Below the pieces are notes generated by a model. The model had not been told where the DNA came from, ran no database searches, and was given only the letters and a program-made list of their open reading frames with translations. Shown here in pieces: positions 33,878 through 43,945 of a stretch of 64,000 nucleotides of DNA. A program made the position numbers and the translations under genes. The stretch spans positions 62,001 to 126,000 of the forward strand of contig CANLOY010000004.1 of assembly GCA_947493005.1 (NCBI GenBank). The letters are read 5' to 3'. Origin of the DNA: an uncultured Roseivirga sp. Its GTDB lineage: Bacteria; Bacteroidota; Bacteroidia; Cytophagales; Cyclobacteriaceae. How positions within the stretch are numbered: position 1 is the first letter of the stretch; each line of letters begins with the position of its first letter.

Positions 33878-36394
33878 ATGATAGATAGACTCAGGTCATT
33901 TTTTCTTTCTGTTATTTGCTTGGTGCTTCTATGTCAGGCCAGTCTGGTTTTGGGTCAAACAGATACATCGGTGATTTCAATATTGAAAGGACTGGAAAAG
34001 CGTTTTGAGGTGGTTTTTTCCTACAGTCCAAAACTATTGGAGACTTTGAGTCTGACTTTTGACAGCGAAGGTGATAACCTGGATATTATTCTTGAAAAAC
34101 TAAGCAATCAGCTTCCATTGAAATTTGAAAAAGCAGGAGAGAGTAGTGTACTGGTTATTCCTGTCAGGTCGCCTTTAAAATTTAGTGTGAGCGATATCAA
34201 TGACCAGGCATCAATAAACCTGATCTACATTGTTCATAACAATCAGGCACCGAGATATATCTTGCCCAATGAAGGCGTCTATACCATTGAAAAGACATTT
34301 CCTACCGATTCCCTGTCTATCAATACCTCTTTCTACAAACCGCTGAATACTACAGTAGCCCATGTTAACCAATTGAATGGTCAAGTTAAGCTAAGCCCAG
34401 ATACAGTAGACCTGGGGGAAGTGACCATTCTGTCCTATATCACTTCGGGTGTGAACTCGGTATTGGGAGATCATAGGATTGAAGTAAGTATGCGTGACCT
34501 GAACTTGTTAGCAGGAGAAACGGATAGTGATGTTTTTCAGGTATTGCAGGCCATACCAGGAATCAGATCGCCCAACGGAAAACCTGGAAGCCTTAACCTA
34601 AGGGGAGGGCCTTTCGATCAGAACCTGATGTTGTTCGATAATATTCCCATATACCATACAGGTCACTTCTTTGGTACTTTTTCGCCATACAACCCAGGTA
34701 TTGTAGACCAGATTAACATATACCGAGGAGGCTTGCCTGCTGCTTTAGGGGGGCGTGTAGGTGGAGTAATAGATATCAAAACCCAGCAAGAAGTGCCAGA
34801 CTCTACAAGTACAGGTGTGCTGGTTAATACCGTATATGCCGGACTGGAGTTTAAAACCCCGATAGTGAAGGATAAGCTTGGCTTGCTACTTTCTTACCGT
34901 TCCAGACTTCCTTTTGATGATTTACCGCCAAAGCTCGATGCCTATTATGACCTGAATTTTCAAGGGAGCAGAATCGCTTCCAATATTTTGGATGGCCCTG
35001 CAGAGTTAAGGGATATGAACCTCGACTTTAATGATTTAAACGGGAAACTCGTTTACCAACCCAACGATAAGCATAACATAAGTCTCAGCTTTCTGAATAT
35101 TGACAATGATTTCAGGTATACCTTAACAGGTAGTGACCGCACAAGGGTAGAATCAGAGTCTTCTACACTAGACAATTGGGGAATCACTTTGGCCTGGCAT
35201 GCCGATTTGTCTGAAAAGTCTAAACTGATGGCTCGTTATACCTCATCATCTTTCCGGTTGAGAGAACAAAGGGGAGATGTTCAGCAAGGAAATGAGATTT
35301 TCAGAGAGTTTGTCACAAATGGTATTGACGATTCGGGTATCGACCTGAGACTTGAACATAAGGCGAGTAAAAATACCAGTCTTATTGTGGGGTATAAACG
35401 CTCTGATCATACCGTGACCTTCGATGAAAGAAGACAAGGGACAAACCCGGGAATTATAGATCGGAGAAATGGAAGCGGAAGCATCAACTCAATTTATGCC
35501 AGTGTCGATCAACAAATAGATAATAAGCTAATTATCAACGCTGGTTTAAGGACCAATTACTTTTCAGTAGGTCAACAGTCCTTTTTTGCTCCCAGACTGT
35601 TTTTAACTTATCTGGTTTCAAAATCCTTTTTCCTGAAGGGTTCGGCAAGCGGTTCCTACCAGTTTGTAAGACAGAGTTTTGCCGATGATTTCGATGATTT
35701 CAGAATATCTAATCAGTTTTGGGCACTGGCCGATGAAAACATTCCTGTCTTAAAAGGCAAACAATACATGGGCGGAGGCCTGCTGGATTATGGTAGCTGG
35801 CTTTTTGATTTAGAATTATATGTAAAACAAGTGAACAATGTGGTTCGACCTGGAGGAGTCGGAACACCTCCTAATATTATCGGAGACTTGGATGTAAAAG
35901 GTGTCGATTTGTTAGTCAAGAAACGTTGGGTGGGATTTGAATCCTGGGTGAGCTATTCGCTGAGTCATGCTCAGGAAACCTTCAGAGAACGTAACGGAAG
36001 AGTAGTGCAGGATACATTCTATGACCAAAGGCATGTACTCAATTTTAAATCCATATTTCCTGTAAATAGATGGAATTTTGCCCTTTCATGGAGTCTGATG
36101 TCGGGTGTGCCTGTTTACCCACCAGACCCTGATGAAGTGAATGGGCCAGGAAGTCAGAACTTTACTTTACAGTATTCAGGCAGGTTCCCTGCACAGCACC
36201 AGATGGATTTGTCAGCTTCTTATCGATTTACCAAACCCTCATCCGGAGTTAAGGGTGTGTTAGGCATGTCTATTCAGAATGTCTACAACAGACAAAACGT
36301 GATTAACAGTTTTCAACAGAATGTCAATGTCAATAACCCCATTCGCTTTGGCCTTGGTTTCTCTCCAAATATCCAGTTAAAAATCACCTTCTGA
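33878..36394 (+). CDS. TonB-dependent receptor with STN signalling domain
   Basis: An 838-residue outer-membrane receptor. Signal peptide (residues 1-27), STN domain (about 32-100, L-E-K-R-F-E-V-V-F-S-Y-S-P and L-S-L-T-F), a linker, a plug domain (about 185-310; L-Q-A-I-P-G-I-R-S-P-N-G-K-P and L-N-L-R-G-G-P-F-D-Q-N-L), then a beta-barrel ending in a C-terminal Phe. The STN domain marks it as the transducer for the FecR/sigma pair just upstream. No SusD-type lipoprotein follows, so the ligand is more likely iron-chelate, vitamin or small molecule than a polysaccharide; that is inference. Confidence 0.9.
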   Translation: MIDRLRSFFLSVICLVLLCQASLVLGQTDTSVISILKGLEKRFEVVFSYSPKLLETLSLTFDSEGDNLDIILEKLSNQLPLKFEKAGESSVLVIPVRSPLKFSVSDINDQASINLIYIVHNNQAPRYILPNEGVYTIEKTFPTDSLSINTSFYKPLNTTVAHVNQLNGQVKLSPDTVDLGEVTILSYITSGVNSVLGDHRIEVSMRDLNLLAGETDSDVFQVLQAIPGIRSPNGKPGSLNLRGGPFDQNLMLFDNIPIYHTGHFFGTFSPYNPGIVDQINIYRGGLPAALGGRVGGVIDIKTQQEVPDSTSTGVLVNTVYAGLEFKTPIVKDKLGLLLSYRSRLPFDDLPPKLDAYYDLNFQGSRIASNILDGPAELRDMNLDFNDLNGKLVYQPNDKHNISLSFLNIDNDFRYTLTGSDRTRVESESSTLDNWGITLAWHADLSEKSKLMARYTSSSFRLREQRGDVQQGNEIFREFVTNGIDDSGIDLRLEHKASKNTSLIVGYKRSDHTVTFDERRQGTNPGIIDRRNGSGSINSIYASVDQQIDNKLIINAGLRTNYFSVGQQSFFAPRLFLTYLVSKSFFLKGSASGSYQFVRQSFADDFDDFRISNQFWALADENIPVLKGKQYMGGGLLDYGSWLFDLELYVKQVNNVVRPGGVGTPPNIIGDLDVKGVDLLVKKRWVGFESWVSYSLSHAQETFRERNGRVVQDTFYDQRHVLNFKSIFPVNRWNFALSWSLMSGVPVYPPDPDEVNGPGSQNFTLQYSGRFPAQHQMDLSASYRFTKPSSGVKGVLGMSIQNVYNRQNVINSFQQNVNVNNPIRFGLGFSPNIQLKITF

Positions 36395-36458
36395 ACCAGG
36401 TATCGTCATTCCGGAATTTTTCTTCATAATCTGAGTTTGGGACAAAAAGGACGTCATG

Positions 36459-36569
36459 CCGGAAAAATTGGTCTGAATTTTCAGAATAGACCAATTTTAT
36501 CCGGTATCTCAAATCTATGAGATTTTTCCAGGGAGATTCTCAACCAAAATTTCGGGTCAAGTTGAGAAT
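36459..36569. repeat. Three successive hairpins in a long intergenic gap
   Basis: Hairpin 1: arms 36459-36474 and 36488-36504 (CCGGAAAAATTGGTCT against AGACCAATTTTATCCGG, one bulge). Hairpin 2: ATCTCA/TGAGAT at 36506-36523. Hairpin 3: ATTCTCAAC/GTTGAGAAT at 36536-36569. They lie in the 484-base gap after the TonB receptor, next to CGTCATTCCGG and CGTCATGCCGG motifs (36412, 36452). The rest of the gap shows no gene. Confidence 0.65.
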
Positions 36570-36769
36570 GTTGGCCTGCGATATGGACTCTGTGTTTTTA
36601 AAATTTCACTTCAACCCCGAACTCATGGGGTTGGGTAAAACCTACCCTTTACCGTTGCCTATATAATAACAAGGGATTTATCTCAGTATCGGCCTGATGC
36701 GAAGTGTTGATGAGGTGTAAAAGTCGATACTGCAGATAATGTGAGTTATTACTTTTAGTCGGTTAAAGC

Positions 36770-36796
36770 AAAGGGAGTTTATAAGGAACTCCCTTT
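36770..36796 (+). terminator. Hairpin, possible terminator or leader structure
   Basis: Perfect 10-base arms AAAGGGAGTT and AACTCCCTTT with a 7-base loop. The T-rich stretch after it is interrupted (CTAATTTTATTC). It is 375 bases past the receptor gene and 83 bases before the next, so it may end a long transcript or sit in a leader. Confidence 0.5.
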
Positions 36797-36878
36797 CTAA
36801 TTTTATTCAGGCCTCACATTTAGTTGTTTGACTATGCCATTCTTTGTATGTTAAAGAACTAGTAATCAACCTTGACCA

Positions 36879-39125
36879 ATGTCTTCCTCATTTTTTAAAA
36901 CCAGCATATCAGCTAACCTCGTTTTATTCCTTCTGCTTTTCGCGCAATCCTGCCAGCAAGACTATGAAGAACCCATAATTTCATTGGAGAAATATGTGAT
37001 TGATGATGGTTTTGAACTGGAAGCCATTGCTTCGGAACCTTTTCTGGAAGCGCCAGTTGCCATAGATTTTGACAATCAGGGAAGAATCTGGACTGTGGAA
37101 ATGAGAGGCTATATGCAAACCCTGACAGGTGAAAGTGAGAGCATGCCCAACGGTGTGATTTCAATCCTGGAAGATAAGGATGGTGACGGAGTAGTAGACC
37201 ATTCAAAAGTGTTTCTGGATAGCCTGGTACTGCCAAGAGCTATTGCACACGTTTACGGAGGCTTGTTGTATGCCGAACCTCCCAACCTTTGGTTTGTGGA
37301 AATTGACAATGACCAGCCTGGGAAAAGAATTTTAGTCGATTCGCTTTATGCCGATGAGGGAAATGTGGAACATCAGCCCAACGGATTGATGATGAACATT
37401 GATAACTGGATTTACAATGCCAGATCGCATTACAGGTACAAACGCGAAAACGGAATCTGGTTAAAGGAACCAACCTCTTTCAGGGGGCAATGGGGAATTA
37501 CTAAAGACAACTTTGGACGACTCTATTACAACAACAATTCTACCCAGATTATGGGTGATTATGTATTGCCCAATGTGCTGATCAATAATGAATTTTACCA
37601 GCCTAAAGATGGGATTGGGAAGGTGCTTACTCGTAATCAACGAGTATACCCATTGCATGCCACTTTGGTGAACAGAGGTTATGAAAAAGGAGTTCTGGAC
37701 AAAGACAGTATGCTGGTAAATGTCACCTCATCCTGTGGGCCGTTGGTTTATCGTGGTGGGCAATTTCCAGATGCCTTTAATTTGAATGCCTTTGTTTGCG
37801 CTCCTGAGGCCAATCTGGTCAAACGAAACATCCTGACTTTTGACGGGCCAGTTACCACAGCAAAGCAAGCTTATGATGATAAAGAATTCATCGCTTCAAC
37901 AGATGAAGGTTTCAGACCTGTTAACCTATTCAATGGCCCTGATGGAGGAATGTACATTGTGGATATGCACAGAGGAATTATTCAGCATGGTGCTTATATG
38001 ACCTCATATTTAAGGGAACGCCTTGCTGCCAGTGGAATGGATAAGGTGATAGGCATGGGGAGAATCCTGAGAGTGAAAAGCAAAGAGAAAGCACTTAATG
38101 AAATACCAAATCTCACTAATGCCAGTACCAGACAATTGGTGGATTATTTAAGTCACGAAAATGGATGGATCAGAGATAGGGCTCAACAATTGATTATTCA
38201 AAAGAATCTAAAAGAAGCTGTTCCTATGCTTCAAACAGCTTTATCTGATTCGGAAAGTGAAAATACCCAGCTTCATGCGCTTTACGCATTGGAAGGGTTG
38301 GGTACACTCACACATGAAGCACTTCTCGAGAGTGCTAAAAGTAACAATATCAAGCTTGCGTCTCATGCTTTGTTGTTGTTGCCGAAGTACACAGCAGCTG
38401 ATGGTAAGAAAAGTGAAATTGATCTGGTTAATGAGTTGCTCTCCAGAAAGAACAAAACAATTGACCTCTACTTGATTTCTTTCCTTGCAGATTTACACAA
38501 ACGTTATGACCAGTCATTTGCGAGTATCATTGGGCACCTTGTAGAGAGAAATTCTGAGTCATTTTATGGAGATGCTTTGATCAGTGCCATGAGTGAGGAA
38601 GAGGAGGTTATGAAACCTCATTTGGAATTTGTTGCGGACAAGGTGGTGGAAAGTATTGAAACTGTGATGGACAATCGCAGGAACAATAAAAAGTATTGGA
38701 TTTACGAAAAGGCTTCTTTGCCTTTGGATGATCGTACACATGGCCTTCAGTTGTATAGAAATACCTGTGCTGCATGTCATGGAGGAAACGGAAGGGGTGT
38801 GGAAGGTTTGGCTCCACCATTAGACAACTCTGAGTATATCAAAGGACCTGCAAAAAGGTTGGGACTTGTTTTGTTGCATGGAATGAAAGGGCCACTTCAT
38901 GTCAATGGAAAACGTTATGAAATGAATGCTCAAATGCCGGGTCTGGCAAACAATAATGAGTTTACCGATCAGGATATTGTAGATCTGATGGTATACTTAA
39001 GTAATGCCTTTGGCACATCCAGCAGAGGTGTAAATACAGAAATGATCAAAGAGCTCAGAAATGTAAAACCCAAGGCAGGGGCTTACACGGAAGAGGAATT
39101 GTTAGAAATTATTAAGGAGAAATAA
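36879..39125 (+). CDS. Lipoprotein with beta-propeller, HEAT-like repeats and cytochrome c domain
   Basis: A 748-residue lipoprotein (lipobox F-A-Q-S-C near residue 25) of the membrane-bound-dehydrogenase type known from Planctomycetes and Bacteroidota. The first 400 residues form a propeller (P-V-A-I-D-F-D-N-Q-G-R-I-W-T-V-E, G-P-D-G-G-M-Y-I-V-D-M-H-R-G), residues 420-600 are helical repeats (W-I-R-D-R-A-Q-Q-L), and the C-terminus carries one c-type haem site C-A-A-C-H (Cys630, Cys633, His634) with a likely Met ligand downstream (A-Q-M-P-G-L). It likely oxidises an organic substrate and passes electrons to the haem. It is one base apart from a DUF1080 gene, so operonic. Confidence 0.82.
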   Translation: MSSSFFKTSISANLVLFLLLFAQSCQQDYEEPIISLEKYVIDDGFELEAIASEPFLEAPVAIDFDNQGRIWTVEMRGYMQTLTGESESMPNGVISILEDKDGDGVVDHSKVFLDSLVLPRAIAHVYGGLLYAEPPNLWFVEIDNDQPGKRILVDSLYADEGNVEHQPNGLMMNIDNWIYNARSHYRYKRENGIWLKEPTSFRGQWGITKDNFGRLYYNNNSTQIMGDYVLPNVLINNEFYQPKDGIGKVLTRNQRVYPLHATLVNRGYEKGVLDKDSMLVNVTSSCGPLVYRGGQFPDAFNLNAFVCAPEANLVKRNILTFDGPVTTAKQAYDDKEFIASTDEGFRPVNLFNGPDGGMYIVDMHRGIIQHGAYMTSYLRERLAASGMDKVIGMGRILRVKSKEKALNEIPNLTNASTRQLVDYLSHENGWIRDRAQQLIIQKNLKEAVPMLQTALSDSESENTQLHALYALEGLGTLTHEALLESAKSNNIKLASHALLLLPKYTAADGKKSEIDLVNELLSRKNKTIDLYLISFLADLHKRYDQSFASIIGHLVERNSESFYGDALISAMSEEEEVMKPHLEFVADKVVESIETVMDNRRNNKKYWIYEKASLPLDDRTHGLQLYRNTCAACHGGNGRGVEGLAPPLDNSEYIKGPAKRLGLVLLHGMKGPLHVNGKRYEMNAQMPGLANNNEFTDQDIVDLMVYLSNAFGTSSRGVNTEMIKELRNVKPKAGAYTEEELLEIIKEK

Positions 39126-39126
39126 G

Positions 39127-40485
39127 ATGAAGTCAACTATAGTTTTAATCTTCCTTTTATCCCTTTGTAGTCTTTCTGCTCAAAAACGAGAATGGAAGCC
39201 GCTTTTTAACGAACAAGACTTGGAAGGCTGGAAGATACTGGGTGGTGACGGGATGTATGAAATAAAAGGAAATGAAATAGTAGGCTTAACTAAAGGACGT
39301 GCTAATACCTTTCTGGCTACTGAGAATACTTATGGCGACTTTATTCTTGAGCTTGAAGTTTGGGTCGATTTCAGAATGAATTCTGGAATTCAATTCAGAA
39401 GTGCTCAGAATGAATCGGGAAGAGTCTTTGGTTATCAGGCCGAGATTGATCCATCCGTCAGGGCCTATAGCGGAGGTTTGTATGATGAAGGTAGAAGAGA
39501 TTGGCTATACCCGCTTTCACTGAATGATAAAGGACGGAGAGCTTTTAAAGGTGGAAAGTGGAATAAATATAGAATTGAAGCATATGGCACTTCACTTAGA
39601 ATATGGGTAAATGATATTTGTACTGCCTACGTTGAAGATGATGCAAGTGCTTCTGGATTTATTGCTTTGCAGGTACATGGTGTGGGTAGTGAAGAAGAGG
39701 AAGGAAGAAAGGTCAAATGGAGAAATATCAACATACTGACCTCAGGAGTAAAGAAGGAATTGAAGAAGGTTCCGGAGACCATTTATCAACTCAACTTACT
39801 GAAGAATAAACTCACCAGAGCCGAAAAGAGGTTGGGTTGGAAACTGCTTTGGAATGGTAAAGACGCCAGTGGATGGAGAAAAGTCCATGGCAACAAGTTC
39901 CCATCCTCTCGATGGGCAATCGCCAATGGAGAACTATCCGTTTTGTCATCAGATAAAGAAGGGAACTCTGATGGCCTTGATTTAATCTCAAACAAGCAAT
40001 ACTCCAGTTTTGAGCTGAGTTGGCAATACAAATTAACCGAAGGAGCGAATAGTGGAGTCAAATATCTGGTGAATGAAAAACTAAATCCAGAAGGCGGAGC
40101 TATTGGTCTGGAATTTCAGCTGTTAGACAATAACAAGCATCCTGATGCTAAGAATGGCAGAAATGGAAACAGAACACAAAGTAGTTTGTATGATTTGATT
40201 CCTGCAGAAAACCTCTCTTATGCTGGTATGGAAAAACGTTTTTTAAAGGGGATAGGCCAATGGAATCACGCCCGGATTGTAGTAAATGGTAATCATGTGG
40301 AGCATTGGCTAAATGGATTCAAAGTAGTAGAGTACGAAAGAAATACAGATGCTTTTAACAGTATGGTGAGGAAAAGCAAGTATAAAGACTGGGAGAACTT
40401 CGGAAATGAAAAGAAAGGCCATATTGTCTTACAAGACCACGGAAATCAAGTTTCTTTCAGAAGTATAAAAATCAGAAAACTATAG
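39127..40485 (+). CDS. Protein with two DUF1080 domains
   Basis: A 452-residue exported protein (signal peptide 1-19, ending S-L-S-A-Q). Two DUF1080 domains lie in tandem: residues 22-205 (W-K-P-L-F-N-E-Q-D-L-E-G-W-K, N-S-G-I-Q-F-R-S) and 235-452 (W-K-L-L-W-N-G-K-D-A-S-G-W-R, G-H-I-V-L-Q-D-H-G-N-Q-V-S-F-R). The second resembles the single-domain lipoprotein at 16055-16756 in its closing motif. Family members include 3-keto-disaccharide hydrolases. It follows the cytochrome/propeller gene by one base; together they suggest oxidation of a sugar at C3 and hydrolysis of the keto-glycoside, which is inference. Confidence 0.85.
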   Translation: MKSTIVLIFLLSLCSLSAQKREWKPLFNEQDLEGWKILGGDGMYEIKGNEIVGLTKGRANTFLATENTYGDFILELEVWVDFRMNSGIQFRSAQNESGRVFGYQAEIDPSVRAYSGGLYDEGRRDWLYPLSLNDKGRRAFKGGKWNKYRIEAYGTSLRIWVNDICTAYVEDDASASGFIALQVHGVGSEEEEGRKVKWRNINILTSGVKKELKKVPETIYQLNLLKNKLTRAEKRLGWKLLWNGKDASGWRKVHGNKFPSSRWAIANGELSVLSSDKEGNSDGLDLISNKQYSSFELSWQYKLTEGANSGVKYLVNEKLNPEGGAIGLEFQLLDNNKHPDAKNGRNGNRTQSSLYDLIPAENLSYAGMEKRFLKGIGQWNHARIVVNGNHVEHWLNGFKVVEYERNTDAFNSMVRKSKYKDWENFGNEKKGHIVLQDHGNQVSFRSIKIRKL

Positions 40486-40591
40486 TGCCGGCTTGTTTTT
40501 GGTATGGGTTTTTACCGCTCATGTAACAATCAGCAATTGTGCTAAACCTTTGCGATCTTGATGAGTCAAAACCTTAATCAACCATTAAGCT

Positions 40592-43500
40592 ATGCAAATC
40601 AAAAACCTCATTAAGGTAAGCACACGATTTACCTTTCTCACTGTCTTTGCATTGTTCGTTCACTTTTCATCAAACGGGCAGCAAATCGACTTTTCCAAAA
40701 TGGAATCAATGAAACCACGAAGTATTGGCCCGGCCAGTATGAGTGGTAGAATTACATCCATTGATGTTGTTAGAAATCAGCCAGAAATCATTTATGCAGG
40801 CTCTGCTTCTGGAGGACTTTGGAAATCTGAAAGTGGTGGAATTGCCTGGGAACCGATATTTGACGGTAATTTGGCACTATCTATCGGAGCCGTTGCAGTC
40901 TCTCAGAAAAACCCTGATGTAGTTTGGGTTGGAACAGGAGAAGGTAATCCAAGAAACAGTTTAACAGGAGGTTATGGTGTGTATAGAAGCCTTGATGCTG
41001 GAAAAACCTGGGAGCTGATGGGACTTGAAAAGACTCGCAATGTACATCGAATCATCATTCACCCGGATGATCCGAATACCGTTTATATAGGAGCAATTGG
41101 TTCGCCATGGGGAGATCATGAAGAGCGAGGTGTTTATAAAACAAATGACGCTGGTGCCACCTGGAAGAAAATTCTTTATGTAGATCAAATGACTGGTGTT
41201 GGAGACATGGTGATGGACCCCTCTAATCCAGATAAGCTTCTGGTCAATATGTGGCAGCACAGAAGAAAACCATGGTTTTTTGAATCCGGTGGACCGAGTT
41301 CAGGTCTTTATATGACGATAGATGGTGGAAAGAACTGGACCAAACAGAGTGCTAAGGAAAACGGGTTGCCGGAAGGTGATTTGGGGCGTATGGGACTGGC
41401 TTTTGCAACCAACAACCCGGACCGTGTTTATGCAATTATTGAATCCAAGAAGAATGCTTTGTATAGATCAGAAAATGGTGGTGCCAACTGGACAATGGTC
41501 AACGACAAATCTGAAATCGGTAACCGTCCATTTTACTACTTCGACATTTATGTAGATCCAAAAAATGAGAATCGACTGTATAGTATTTTCACGAATGTGA
41601 ATGTTAGTGAGGATGGTGGCAAATCCTTTTCAGGGCTTATTGGTAGAGGCCTGATTCATGTGGATAACCATGCCCTTTATATCAATCCTGATAATCCTAA
41701 GTACATGATCTTAGGAAATGATGGTGGAATGGCCATTACCAGAGATATGGGCAAGACCTGGCAATTCGTTGAGAACCTGCCTTTAGGACAGTATTATCAT
41801 GTTAATGTGGATAATGAAATACCATATAATGTTTATGGTGGACTACAAGATAATGGTAGCTGGACAGGCCCTTCTTATTCATGGGTAAGAGGAGGTTTAC
41901 GTAATGACTATTACCATTCAATTGGAGGAGGAGACGGTTTTGATGTAGTGCCTGATCCAGATGATTCCAGATATGGGTACTCAATGTCGCAACAAGGAAA
42001 TGTGAATCGCTACGACAAATTAACAGGGTTTTCAAAAGGGGTCAAGCCTATTCATGAAGACCCGGATGTCAGGCTAAGGTTCAACTGGAACGCAGCAATA
42101 GCACAGGACCCGTTCGACAACTCAACGATCTATTTTGGTAGCCAGTTTGTTCATAAAAGTGGCGACAAAGGAAGTAGTTGGGATGTGATTTCTCCTGACT
42201 TAACGACTAATGATACTACAAAGCAAAAACAACATTTGAGTGGAGGTATTACAATTGACGCCACAGGAGCAGAAAACTACACCACAATTTTAGCCATTGA
42301 GCCAAGTCCAACCGAGCAAGGAGTGATTTGGGTTGGTACGGATGATGGTAATGTGCAAATCACCAGAGATGGTGGTGGCAGCTGGAAAAATGTGGCTAAA
42401 AACATAAAGGGTGTCCCTGAAGGAAGCTGGGTAGCTCAAATCAAGGCCTCAAGGCATAACAATGGCGAAGCTGTAGCAGTGATCAACAACTATAGAAGGT
42501 TTGACTTCAAACCTTATTTAATGAGAACCAGAAATTATGGTAGAACATGGGAAAATCTGGCAAATGAGAATGACATATTCGGATATGCGTTGTCTTTTAT
42601 TCAAGACCCTGTTGAACCTAAGCTGATGTTCTTTGGAACTGAGCATGGTCTTTACATATCTATTGATGGGGCAAAGAACTGGACCAAGTTTGAAAATGGT
42701 TACCCAAGTGTCTCTACCATGGACCTTGTGATACAGGAACGTGAAAGTGATTTAGTGATTGGCACTTTTGGAAGAGCCATCTGGGTACTTGATGATATCA
42801 AGCCACTTAGGGTTTTGGCTAATAAAGGACAAAGTGCTGTTCTGGATGCTTCGGTTACCGCTATCCCTACAAATATCGCTTATATGAGTAATTCACGTTC
42901 GGCAAGTGGCCCGGCTAACCCGGGAAGTGCAACGTATGAAGGGCAGAACAGACAATCAGGTACTGCAATCATTAAGTTCTTTGCTAAGAAGCCAGCAACT
43001 CCCGCAGGAAGAGATACGACTCAAAGAAATGGTAACGCAAGGGAAAGGTTGCAACAAGCCAGAGCAGGACGTGGAACTCGGGGTGGAGGACGGTTTGCCG
43101 CTGGCGGCCGAAGAGGAAGAGTCAGAGGGCCACAGGCAAGTATTGAAATTTCAGATTTAGATGGAAATCTGGTGAGAAAACTAAGCGCTCCATTGGTAGA
43201 TGGATTGAATCAGGTGTCATGGAGATTTGATGAAGATCCTCCAAAAGGTACTGTACAACCTCCATTACCTGAAGGTGTTCCAGCTCAGTTTGCCAGATTC
43301 TTTAGAATCAGCGGAGCTCCAGCTTTACCGGGGTTATATAATGTAAAGGTGAGTGTTGGAGAAGAGAGTTCAACTACTCAAGTTGAAGTGAAAATGGATC
43401 CAAGGCATGATATTCCTATGGACGTGTTGATAGCGCGAAGAGATTTACTTAGGGAAATCAGCCTGATATCCAATGAATCAACGGCCATGTCTACCAAGAT

Positions 43501-43885
43501 TACAAAAGATATTCAAACAGTAGATAAGGTGATTGCAGCATTGCAAGGGAAGAGAGGAAGAGACATTGCAGCACTTAGAACCAGAAGCAATGAAGTGAAA
43601 AAGGAAATGCAGGCATTGTCTAAGGAAATTGGAGGAGGAGGCCGTGGCTTCCGTGGTGGAAGCCCTGATGAACCAACGCCTCTAAGAAGCAGAGCTTTAA
43701 GCCTTTCCAGAAGTGTGAGCGGATCTTACGATATGCCAGGTAGAACGCAGGAGGTTTTAATGAAGCAATTCAAAGATCAATTGGCTGACTTGAAGTCAAG
43801 AATGGACGACTGGTACAATGGAAACTGGGATGCATTTCTAGAGGAAGTGAAAAAGATTGATTTCTCACCGATAGGTACTAACTAG
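40592..43885 (+). CDS. Large sortilin-like (BNR/VPS10) beta-propeller protein with RG-rich inserts
   Basis: A 1097-residue exported protein with a signal segment (about residues 12-30, ending S-N-G-Q). Residues 40-780 form a ten-bladed sortilin/BNR propeller with repeated W-x-x-T-x-x-G-x-x-W or S-x-D-G-G-K-x-W-T turns. Two Arg/Gly-rich stretches interrupt the C-terminal part: about 820-850 (R-G-T-R-G-G-G-R-F, G-G-R-R-G-R-V-R-G) and about 1012-1022 (G-G-G-G-R-G-F-R-G-G). A coiled region lies between. No type IX sorting tail is visible. Such proteins are often called VPS10 or glycosyl-hydrolase-like; function unproven. A strong terminator follows. Confidence 0.82.
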   Translation: MQIKNLIKVSTRFTFLTVFALFVHFSSNGQQIDFSKMESMKPRSIGPASMSGRITSIDVVRNQPEIIYAGSASGGLWKSESGGIAWEPIFDGNLALSIGAVAVSQKNPDVVWVGTGEGNPRNSLTGGYGVYRSLDAGKTWELMGLEKTRNVHRIIIHPDDPNTVYIGAIGSPWGDHEERGVYKTNDAGATWKKILYVDQMTGVGDMVMDPSNPDKLLVNMWQHRRKPWFFESGGPSSGLYMTIDGGKNWTKQSAKENGLPEGDLGRMGLAFATNNPDRVYAIIESKKNALYRSENGGANWTMVNDKSEIGNRPFYYFDIYVDPKNENRLYSIFTNVNVSEDGGKSFSGLIGRGLIHVDNHALYINPDNPKYMILGNDGGMAITRDMGKTWQFVENLPLGQYYHVNVDNEIPYNVYGGLQDNGSWTGPSYSWVRGGLRNDYYHSIGGGDGFDVVPDPDDSRYGYSMSQQGNVNRYDKLTGFSKGVKPIHEDPDVRLRFNWNAAIAQDPFDNSTIYFGSQFVHKSGDKGSSWDVISPDLTTNDTTKQKQHLSGGITIDATGAENYTTILAIEPSPTEQGVIWVGTDDGNVQITRDGGGSWKNVAKNIKGVPEGSWVAQIKASRHNNGEAVAVINNYRRFDFKPYLMRTRNYGRTWENLANENDIFGYALSFIQDPVEPKLMFFGTEHGLYISIDGAKNWTKFENGYPSVSTMDLVIQERESDLVIGTFGRAIWVLDDIKPLRVLANKGQSAVLDASVTAIPTNIAYMSNSRSASGPANPGSATYEGQNRQSGTAIIKFFAKKPATPAGRDTTQRNGNARERLQQARAGRGTRGGGRFAAGGRRGRVRGPQASIEISDLDGNLVRKLSAPLVDGLNQVSWRFDEDPPKGTVQPPLPEGVPAQFARFFRISGAPALPGLYNVKVSVGEESSTTQVEVKMDPRHDIPMDVLIARRDLLREISLISNESTAMSTKITKDIQTVDKVIAALQGKRGRDIAALRTRSNEVKKEMQALSKEIGGGGRGFRGGSPDEPTPLRSRALSLSRSVSGSYDMPGRTQEVLMKQFKDQLADLKSRMDDWYNGNWDAFLEEVKKIDFSPIGTN

Positions 43886-43907
43886 TTTTAAGTAGCTTGT
43901 TGATATT

Positions 43908-43940
43908 AAAAGCCATCTTCTTTACTTGAAGATGGCTTTT
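43908..43940. terminator. Bidirectional rho-independent terminator
   Basis: Perfect 13-base arms AAAAGCCATCTTC and GAAGATGGCTTTT around a 7-base loop, with T runs on both strands. It lies between the convergent propeller and TauE genes. Confidence 0.9.
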
Positions 43941-43945
43941 TACTT

